Assembly (NCBI GenBank): GCA_945860575.1 | Contig: CAMAQQ010000032.1 | Coordinates: 1-9,626, forward strand | Origin: Ferrithrix thermotolerans DSM 19514 | Lineage (GTDB): Bacteria; Actinomycetota; Acidimicrobiia; Acidimicrobiales; Ilumatobacteraceae | Direction of reading: 5' to 3' | Length of the DNA: 9,626 nt | Part shown: piece by piece, positions 1-5,931 of the stretch | Layout of the letters: each line of letters starts with the position of its first letter | How positions within the stretch are numbered: position 1 is the first letter of the stretch | The notes under the pieces: generated by a model | The model's input: the letters and a program-made list of their open reading frames with translations, nothing else | Databases searched by the model: none | What the model was told of the DNA's origin: nothing | Position numbers and translations under genes: made by a program

Positions 1-2
1 CG

Positions 3-3000
3 GTGAGCAGCGCCGGAACCAGTGATCCGTCGACAACTGCGACTGCAACTACTGGTGTTCCAGGTGCGCCAGGTTCGGTTTTGCCAACTGCTTTGAACAC
101 AAGTGTTCGTTTGGCATGGAGTGCGCCATTGCTCAATGGCGGTTCTGCAATTACCGATTATGTAATTGAATATTCAAGTGATGCAGGCGTTAGCTATTCG
201 GTTTTCACCGATGGGGTCTCAACTTCACTTTCAGCAACTGTTACTGGTCTCACCAACGGAACTTCATATTTGTTTCGAGTTAAAGCGGTCAACTCAATCG
301 GCACTGGTGTGGCTTCGGGTGTGATTTCTGCAACCCCTTGGAGTGTCGCGGTGACTAGTGCTCCTCGAGATGTCTTAATTTCAACAGTCTCTCTAACTCA
401 GATCGCGATCAGGTGGACAGCGCCGCTCACCGATGGTGGAAGTTCGGTGACTGACTACATCATTGAATATTCAACGAACTCGGGAACTTCGTGGTCGACC
501 TTCCCAGATAATGTCAATGCCCTTACTTCAATCACTGTTACCGGTTTAACAAATGGCACTTCGTATATTTTTAGAGTCAGTGCAGTTAATGGTGCCGGTA
601 CAAGTGCAGTTTCTGTATCGTCGGCTGTCGCTGCGCCTGGTATCGCATCTCAACCCTGTTGTGTAGATGATGCCCAAATTGGTCCTGGCTATGTTGCGAT
701 TCGTTGGGAGGCGCCGGCATCTGACGGCGGCTCGCCGATCACGAATTACATAATCGAATATTCGGTCAACAATGGAGTTTCATGGACAACTTGGAGTGGA
801 AACACCGGGGTTGTTGGTTGCGTGTGTAGAAATGTTGCCCGAACGGTGAGCCCGCTTGCCGATGGTGTCGCGCATATTTTCCGAGTTCGTGCGCAAAATG
901 CAATTGGCATTGGTTTGCCTTCAGAGCCATCTGATCCATCTACTCCGTGGACGCCAATTGCTCCTGGCGCGCCGACAGCACTTACGGTTACTGCACGCAC
1001 CGGACAAGTCGATCTTGATTGGGAAGAACCTACATCTGATGGTGGCGCATTCATCACCGACTACACAATTCAATATTCGACAAACTCTGGTACGACATGG
1101 ACAACATTTGTTGACGGTGTGAGTACTTCAACTTTTCTTTCAATGCGAACACTTGCCATCGGTGTCAGCCACATCTTTAGAGTTATGGCCACTAACTCAG
1201 CGGGCACAGGTGTGCCCACCAGTGCGACCACTCCGATAACAACAATTGGTGCGCTCGCACATGATCCGTTTTCTGGCGCCATCGCTATTTCGGGCGCCAA
1301 TAGTTTTATAGAAAGTTCGACACTCACTGCTACTCGTGAATCTGGCGAACCAACACACGGTGGTTATGCACCGAGCGCATCAATTTGGTACAAATGGGTT
1401 GCCACCGAAACTGGCACTTTGGTTTTGACAACTTTGAGCAGCAACTTTGACACACTGCTCGGTGTCTATACCGGTTCTGCCGTAAATGGTTTGACGATGG
1501 TCGCGGTCAACGATGATGCAACTGGCGAAACCGGCACATGGAGTCGTGTCACAGTTGCTGTCAGAAGTGGTATGACATATCAAATTGCGATTGATGGCTA
1601 CAGCGGTAAAAAAGGTTCAACTCGTCTCAACTGGCAATACACCGCGGCGCCCGTGCCACAGGCACCTGGTGCCCCACAAAATGTTCGCGCGAGCGCTGGA
1701 AACGCGTCGGTAAATCTTTATTGGCTTGCACCTACGAGTGACGGCAATGCAACGATCACCAATTACACCGCAACCTCATCGCCTGGTGCTAAGACTTGCA
1801 CAACTACTGGTGCTCTGACTTGTGTGGTCAACGGTTTGACTAACGGCGTTGCTTATACGTTTACTGTTACGGCGACTAACTCAGCAGGCACTTCAAGTGT
1901 GTCGGCTGCGTCTAGCCCTGTGACTCCGGCTGCAAACCCCGACGGCGGAGTCACCGCAATGTCGTGGGGATTAGATCGAATTGATCAACGCAATTTGCCA
2001 CTCAACAGTCTTTACTCGCGAAACTACGCAGGCGCCGGTGTCAACACATACATAATTGATACAGGAATTTTGGCTAGTCATGGTGAGTTTGGTGGGCGAG
2101 TAACTTCGGGTTACAGCTCAATTTCTGATGGTCGCGGGTCCCAAGACTGCAACGGTCACGGTACCCATGTTGCCGGCACAGTGGCTGGCTCAAATTATGG
2201 TGTCGCACCGAGCGCATCACTAATTGCTGTTCGCGTTCTTGACTGCAGTGGTTCTGGCTCAACATCAGGCGTAATCGCCGGCATTGACTGGGTTGTTGAG
2301 AATCACCAAAGTGGGGCTGCCGCTGTTGCCAACATGAGTCTTGGTGGTTCTCGTTCTGCCGCACTTGACCTTGCCGTTGCTCGTGGTGTGGCTGATGGTG
2401 TTGTATTCGTAGTCGCCGCCGGAAACTCGAATGCGAACGCATGCAACTACTCGCCAGCCGCTGAATCTTCGGCTATAACTGTTGGTTCAACAACTTCAAC
2501 TGATGCGCGATCTTCGTTTTCTAACTATGGCTCATGCGTTGATGTTTTTGCACCGGGCTCGAATATCACATCTGCTTGGTACACATCAAATAGTGCGACC
2601 AATACAATCTCAGGCACATCAATGGCTGCTCCACATGTGGCCGGTATCGCAGCGTTGGCACTAAGTGCTAATTCGTCGCTTTCAGTTTCGGGTGTCGCGT
2701 CATGGATAACTTCAACTGCGACTGCTGGTGTTGTTACCGGGCCAGGTAGTGACTCGCCAAATATTTTGTCGTATTCGTTATTGAGTGCTTCACCACCGGC
2801 AGGTTCTTCGTCTGGTGCAACGACCACAACATCGACTACATCGACGACAACATCGACTACTTCGACGACCATTCCGAGTCGTCCAACAGTTTCTTGGACA
2901 CTCGACAACGGTGTCGTTGAATTCAATTTCTCTTGTGTGGCTTGGCATATTACGAGTGGTGTCTTGGCGACAAACGCCGCTCTGACGAACATCGTTGCTC

Positions 3001-3848
3001 GTGCCAGCGGCAGTGGCAACGGCTCGACATGTGGTGGTGGATATGGAATCTCACAACTTGGAGAACTTAACGGTGGCACCACTTACTATGCATCAGCAAC
3101 CGTTGTTGACTCGCGTGGTGCAACAACCAGCAATTATTCGTTCACAACTAGCGGCGGCATTTCAACTACTACAACTGCACCTTCGTCTGGTGGCGGAAGC
3201 AGCGGCGGTGGCGGTGGCGGTGGCGGTGGCGGCGGTGGCGGCGGTGGTGGCGGTAGCCGAGCAACTACGACTACGGTTTTGCCGATTATTCCAATTAGAC
3301 CTTTGATCCCTGTTAACAGTTTTATACCAATCCCAAATGATCCGACGGGGGGCGCAGTGCCGATTGCTCCCGGAGGCTTTGCAAACAATTTGCCGAATGG
3401 TTTTCCGGCCGGATTCCAAAATTCAAATGGCGGCACCTTTAATCGTCCGACACTTGGTCAACCGATGCCACCCCTTTTGGTTAATACTCCACCAGCCGCG
3501 GCTACTGCCAAAGCGGTTGGCAACGCTGTGACATTTAAAGTTACGGCTAAAGCAGGCGCAACTGTCAATATCTACCGCAACGGAATCCTTGTCAGTACTG
3601 TGCCTGCATCTGCGGCGGCATCGATAAAAGTTTCTGATAATCCTGGTGGCACGAACTCTTTCCAAGTCGTCGTCGTTGATAAGAATGGCGATGTTTCAGC
3701 ATCACCGAAAAAGACAGTCGCTGTAGATGCCAGTTCGACAAACCAGACCGCCAATTCTGGTGCAGGCAAAAAGAAGACTGCTCCTTCTAAGACTGCTCCT
3801 TCTAAGACTCCTCCCGCAAAGGCTCCTACTTCAAAAGCAGGCAAGTAG
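3..3848 (+). CDS. Giant secreted multidomain subtilisin-like serine protease (S8, proteinase K type), 5' partial
   Basis: The frame is open to the window edge, so the GTG at 3 is probably not the start and the signal peptide is missing. Domains by residue from that GTG: FN3 at 18-112, 120-212, 213-315 and 320-415; a PPC-like beta domain at 421-548 (SIWYKW, FDTLLGVYTG, IAIDGYSG); FN3 at 554-642; the S8 catalytic domain at about 652-925; a Thr/Ser linker at 940-957; an Ig-like domain at 960-1050 (C978, C1010); a Gly run at 1068-1084; a Pro-rich stretch; an Ig-like domain at about 1166-1242; and a Lys-rich tail. The triad is complete: D686 (IIDTGI), H719 (NGHGTHVAG) and S873 (GTSMAAPHVAG), with oxyanion N808 (AAGNSN). 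WGLDRIDQ and the paired cysteines point to the proteinase K subfamily. It probably degrades extracellular protein, with the FN3 and Ig-like domains serving for spacing or adhesion. No I9 propeptide, LPXTG motif or C-terminal membrane segment is visible. The protease call is firm; substrate and export route are unknown. Confidence 0.95.
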   Translation: MSSAGTSDPSTTATATTGVPGAPGSVLPTALNTSVRLAWSAPLLNGGSAITDYVIEYSSDAGVSYSVFTDGVSTSLSATVTGLTNGTSYLFRVKAVNSIGTGVASGVISATPWSVAVTSAPRDVLISTVSLTQIAIRWTAPLTDGGSSVTDYIIEYSTNSGTSWSTFPDNVNALTSITVTGLTNGTSYIFRVSAVNGAGTSAVSVSSAVAAPGIASQPCCVDDAQIGPGYVAIRWEAPASDGGSPITNYIIEYSVNNGVSWTTWSGNTGVVGCVCRNVARTVSPLADGVAHIFRVRAQNAIGIGLPSEPSDPSTPWTPIAPGAPTALTVTARTGQVDLDWEEPTSDGGAFITDYTIQYSTNSGTTWTTFVDGVSTSTFLSMRTLAIGVSHIFRVMATNSAGTGVPTSATTPITTIGALAHDPFSGAIAISGANSFIESSTLTATRESGEPTHGGYAPSASIWYKWVATETGTLVLTTLSSNFDTLLGVYTGSAVNGLTMVAVNDDATGETGTWSRVTVAVRSGMTYQIAIDGYSGKKGSTRLNWQYTAAPVPQAPGAPQNVRASAGNASVNLYWLAPTSDGNATITNYTATSSPGAKTCTTTGALTCVVNGLTNGVAYTFTVTATNSAGTSSVSAASSPVTPAANPDGGVTAMSWGLDRIDQRNLPLNSLYSRNYAGAGVNTYIIDTGILASHGEFGGRVTSGYSSISDGRGSQDCNGHGTHVAGTVAGSNYGVAPSASLIAVRVLDCSGSGSTSGVIAGIDWVVENHQSGAAAVANMSLGGSRSAALDLAVARGVADGVVFVVAAGNSNANACNYSPAAESSAITVGSTTSTDARSSFSNYGSCVDVFAPGSNITSAWYTSNSATNTISGTSMAAPHVAGIAALALSANSSLSVSGVASWITSTATAGVVTGPGSDSPNILSYSLLSASPPAGSSSGATTTTSTTSTTTSTTSTTIPSRPTVSWTLDNGVVEFNFSCVAWHITSGVLATNAALTNIVARASGSGNGSTCGGGYGISQLGELNGGTTYYASATVVDSRGATTSNYSFTTSGGISTTTTAPSSGGGSSGGGGGGGGGGGGGGGGGSRATTTTVLPIIPIRPLIPVNSFIPIPNDPTGGAVPIAPGGFANNLPNGFPAGFQNSNGGTFNRPTLGQPMPPLLVNTPPAAATAKAVGNAVTFKVTAKAGATVNIYRNGILVSTVPASAAASIKVSDNPGGTNSFQVVVVDKNGDVSASPKKTVAVDASSTNQTANSGAGKKKTAPSKTAPSKTPPAKAPTSKAGK
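2829..2870 (+). repeat. 21-bp tandem repeat (2 copies) encoding a Thr/Ser linker
   Basis: Two adjacent 21-base copies (2829-2849 and 2850-2870) differ at two positions. They encode most of a Thr/Ser linker between the S8 domain and the first Ig-like domain. Such linkers are common in secreted actinobacterial proteins and are probably flexible and possibly glycosylated; the glycosylation is inferred. Confidence 0.8.
3204..3254 (+). repeat. Run of 17 glycine codons (GGC/GGT only)
   Basis: Seventeen consecutive glycine codons, all GGC or GGT, lie in the protease gene between two short Thr-rich stretches (residues 1068-1084). The run is a GGN microsatellite at DNA level and should be a disordered spacer in the protein. 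Its length may vary between strains by replication slippage, which is inferred. Confidence 0.9.
3774..3833 (+). repeat. 15-bp tandem repeat, C-terminal KTAPS repeats of the protease
   Basis: Four 15-base units stand in frame: two identical (3774-3788 and 3789-3803), then two decayed copies (3804-3818 and 3819-3833). They encode KTAPS, KTAPS, KTPPA and KAPTS just before the stop. The result is a basic, proline-rich tail that could bind anionic cell wall polymers, though no known anchor motif is present. Confidence 0.85.
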
Positions 3849-3903
3849 CTGAGCCTGAGTGCCTTTAGTCAAGTCGGGCTAGCCAAAATCTAATTGATCC
3901 AAC

Positions 3904-3909
3904 TAGCGT
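3904..3909 (+). promoter_or_regulatory. Putative -10 element (TAGCGT) for the AAA+ ATPase gene, leaderless
   Basis: TAGCGT fits the actinobacterial -10 pattern TAnnnT and ends 7 bases before the ATG at 3917, the spacing expected if transcription begins at the start codon. No Shine-Dalgarno sequence is present and no -35 is convincing. The octamer ACTAGCGT (3902-3909) recurs before the partner VWA gene at 5918-5925. Confidence 0.5.
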
Positions 3910-3916
3910 CATGCAC

Positions 3917-5341
3917 ATGACTGAACTTGAGACCCCGCCAAATCTTGCTAAAACTCTTGGCGAATTAAAGAAAGCCGGATGGAAATCCGTCGCAGTTAAA
4001 GAAGAAATTCGAAAAAATGCTGTTGCGCGAATTACTGCCGGAGAACAATTATTCGAGGGTGTTCTTGGTTTCGAAGAAACTGTTATGCCACAACTTGAGA
4101 ACGCGTTACTTGCAGGCCATGACATCGTGTTTCTCGGTGAACGCGGTCAAGCCAAGACACGAATCATTCGCTCGTTAATTTTTCTACTCGACGAATGGAT
4201 GCCGATCGTTTCGGGCAGTGAGATTAACGATGATCCGTATGCGCCTGTTTCGCGCCAATCACGTGAGTTGGTTGCACAACAGGGTGATGCAACACCAATT
4301 TCATGGGTGCACAGAAGCATGCGTTATGGAGAAAAACTTGCAACACCAGATACATCTATCGCCGACTTAATCGGCGAAGTTGACCCGATCAAGGTTGCCG
4401 AGGGTCGCTATCTCAGCGATGAGTTGACTTTGCATTACGGTTTAGTTCCGCGCTGCAACCGCGGCATTTTTGCGATCAACGAACTGCCAGACCTCTCAGA
4501 ACGAATTCAAGTGGGTTTGCTGAATGTTCTCGAAGAGCGCGATATTCAAATTCGGGGTTACAAAATTCGACTGCCGCTTGACGTGATGTTGGTCGCCTCG
4601 GCCAACCCTGATGACTACACAAATCGTGGAAGAATCATCACTCCGCTTAAAGATCGATTTGGAAGTCAAATTCGTACGCATTATCCACTAGACATTGAAA
4701 CCGAAATCGCAGTTGTGCGACAAGAGTCGCGCCCAGCCAGCATTGGCTCAGTTGAGGTTCGCTCGCCAAAGTTTATGGAAGAAATCATTGCCACTATCAG
4801 TCATCTTGCTCGAGCCAATAGCCAGGTCAATCAACGCAGCGGCGTTAGTGTTCGTTTAACCACTAGTAACCAAGAACTCTTGTGTGCAAATGCAGTTCGC
4901 AGGGCGTTGCATGCTGGTGAGACCGATGTGGCCCCGCGAGTCAGTGATCTGGACGCACTCGCTGCATCAACCGCAGGAAAAATTGAAATTGATGCTGTCG
5001 AAGATGGTCGCGAAGGTCAGATTTTTCAACAACTAGTGCGCGGTGCAGTTCTACAAGTTTTCAAACAACATAGCGATTTAGAAAATCTCCGCGCAGTCGC
5101 AGAAGAATTCAGTGAAGGCGTTGTTGTGCAAACTGGTGAAGATATTATCTCGACCGATTATGTTGCACTTCTTGAAAAAATGCCCGCGCTTCGCGTCTCT
5201 GTAAATGCTCTTACAAACGGTGATGAATCTCCGGCTGCTATCGCCAGTGCCGTTGAATTTGTGCTGGAAGGCTTGCATCTCTCGAAACGCCTCAACAAAG
5301 ATGCGACCGCCGGTCGAGCGGTATATCGGGCCAAAAATTAA
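3917..5341 (+). CDS. AAA+ ATPase, MoxR / magnesium-chelatase ChlI-like (Rv0958-type)
   Basis: This is a cytoplasmic AAA+ ATPase of 474 residues from the ATG at 3917. An in-frame ATG at 3911 would add two residues, but 3917 fits the upstream -10 element as a leaderless start. Walker A is GERGQAKT (residues 74-81). The Walker B position reads AINEL with N188-E189, so Asn replaces the usual Asp. Sensor 1 is in ASANP (N230) and the likely arginine finger is R247 in PLKDRFG. Stretches such as LPDLSERIQVGLLNVLEERD are typical of the actinobacterial proteins labelled magnesium chelatase, of which I recall Rv0958 as an example. The VWA gene downstream is the expected partner. By analogy with MoxR/VWA and ChlI/ChlD, the ATPase probably remodels a client or helps insert a metal. 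No chlorophyll genes are nearby, so true magnesium chelatase activity is unlikely. Its stop abuts the stop of the opposing cyclase gene. Confidence 0.88.
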   Translation: MTELETPPNLAKTLGELKKAGWKSVAVKEEIRKNAVARITAGEQLFEGVLGFEETVMPQLENALLAGHDIVFLGERGQAKTRIIRSLIFLLDEWMPIVSGSEINDDPYAPVSRQSRELVAQQGDATPISWVHRSMRYGEKLATPDTSIADLIGEVDPIKVAEGRYLSDELTLHYGLVPRCNRGIFAINELPDLSERIQVGLLNVLEERDIQIRGYKIRLPLDVMLVASANPDDYTNRGRIITPLKDRFGSQIRTHYPLDIETEIAVVRQESRPASIGSVEVRSPKFMEEIIATISHLARANSQVNQRSGVSVRLTTSNQELLCANAVRRALHAGETDVAPRVSDLDALAASTAGKIEIDAVEDGREGQIFQQLVRGAVLQVFKQHSDLENLRAVAEEFSEGVVVQTGEDIISTDYVALLEKMPALRVSVNALTNGDESPAAIASAVEFVLEGLHLSKRLNKDATAGRAVYRAKN

Positions 5342-5890
5342 TTAATAAGTTGGTCGCTGAGCCCAGATTTCGGTGGTGTCATGGCGTTCGGCGATAACTG
5401 GTCGACCCACCAGCACCGAAACATTGACGGGTTCGTTGAAACCATGAAGTTCAATCGCATCATGGGGTTGCACCTTGACCCCCTGTGGTAGTTCGAATAT
5501 CTGGTCGGTCGCAATCAAAACACCGATTCCTGCGGCGCTATCACAAAGTCTTGCGGCAAGGTTTGGTGCTGGGCCAATGTAATCGTCGCCCTCAAACAAC
5601 ATAGTGTCACCCGTGGCAATGCCGATGCGCAGTTTCAGTGGTGCACAAACAGTTTCGGCTCTGCGTTCAAGTTCTAAGGAAAATGTTATACCCTCAATTT
5701 GTTCTACTGCCACGGCCATTAATCCGTCGCCAAGAAACTTGTCGATTCGCACGCCACGCTCTGAGGCAATGGCTCGGGCTACGGCACGAAATTGAGCCAG
5801 CAGAGCAGTCGCCTTGCGGTCGCCATTGGTCTCCATATAGTTCGTAAACCCGGAAAGGTCGACGAAAATAAAAGTTCTAGGAAATCTCAT
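5342..5890 (-). CDS. Class III adenylate/guanylate cyclase, stand-alone catalytic domain
   Basis: The 182-residue protein is a single class III nucleotidyl cyclase domain with no membrane segment, HAMP, receiver or helix-turn-helix part. The expected active-site residues are present: metal-binding D11 (FVDLSGFT) and D55 (KFLGDG), purine-specifying K51 and D103 (GDDYIG), and transition-state N110 and R114 (PNLAARL). Lys and Asp at the purine positions favour ATP, so the product should be cyclic AMP. The C-terminal LHGFNEPVNVSVL matches the usual end of the domain. The ATG at 5890 is the only well-placed start, with a TAGACT element close upstream and only a weak GAG as a ribosome site. It lies antisense between the AAA+ and VWA genes, tail to tail with the first and head to head with the second. 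Enzymatic identity is well supported; the role is unknown. Confidence 0.9.
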   Translation of the reverse strand: MRFPRTFIFVDLSGFTNYMETNGDRKATALLAQFRAVARAIASERGVRIDKFLGDGLMAVAVEQIEGITFSLELERRAETVCAPLKLRIGIATGDTMLFEGDDYIGPAPNLAARLCDSAAGIGVLIATDQIFELPQGVKVQPHDAIELHGFNEPVNVSVLVGRPVIAERHDTTEIWAQRPTY

Positions 5891-5900
5891 ACGAATTCTC

Positions 5901-5906
5901 AGTCTA
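5901..5906 (-). promoter_or_regulatory. Putative -10 element (TAGACT) for the cyclase gene
   Basis: Read on the minus strand, TAGACT fits TAnnnT and ends 10 bases before the cyclase ATG, giving a leader of only a few bases. The 41-base gap holds promoters for both divergent genes, and the -35 zone of each falls about on the -10 of the other. No clear -35 is seen. Confidence 0.4.
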
Positions 5907-5919
5907 CGGCCGTCAGTAC

Positions 5920-5925
5920 TAGCGT
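5920..5925 (+). promoter_or_regulatory. Putative -10 element (TAGCGT) for the VWA gene, leaderless
   Basis: TAGCGT ends 6 bases before the GTG at 5932, and no Shine-Dalgarno sequence lies between. The enclosing octamer ACTAGCGT is identical to that before the AAA+ gene, suggesting that the two separated partners have matching promoters. Confidence 0.5.
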
Positions 5926-5931
5926 TCTCTT

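Noticed and set aside
2525..3082. Minus-strand open frame of 185 codons inside the protease gene
   Set aside because: It is antisense to the catalytic and linker region, and its low-complexity Val/Asp stretch mirrors the Thr/Ser linker codons. It has no recognisable domain.
3134..3436. Minus-strand frame with a polyproline run
   Set aside because: The prolines are the reverse complement of the glycine run; this is a shadow of the real gene.
3849..3910. Possible terminator after the protease gene, including the palindrome GGCTAGCC
   Set aside because: The dyad is short, has no real loop and no T tract follows; other pairings are weak. I see no convincing terminator here.
3917..5341. Genuine magnesium chelatase subunit of chlorophyll synthesis
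   Set aside because: Similarity is to the general MoxR/ChlI ATPase fold, and no other chlorophyll or corrin gene is present in the window.
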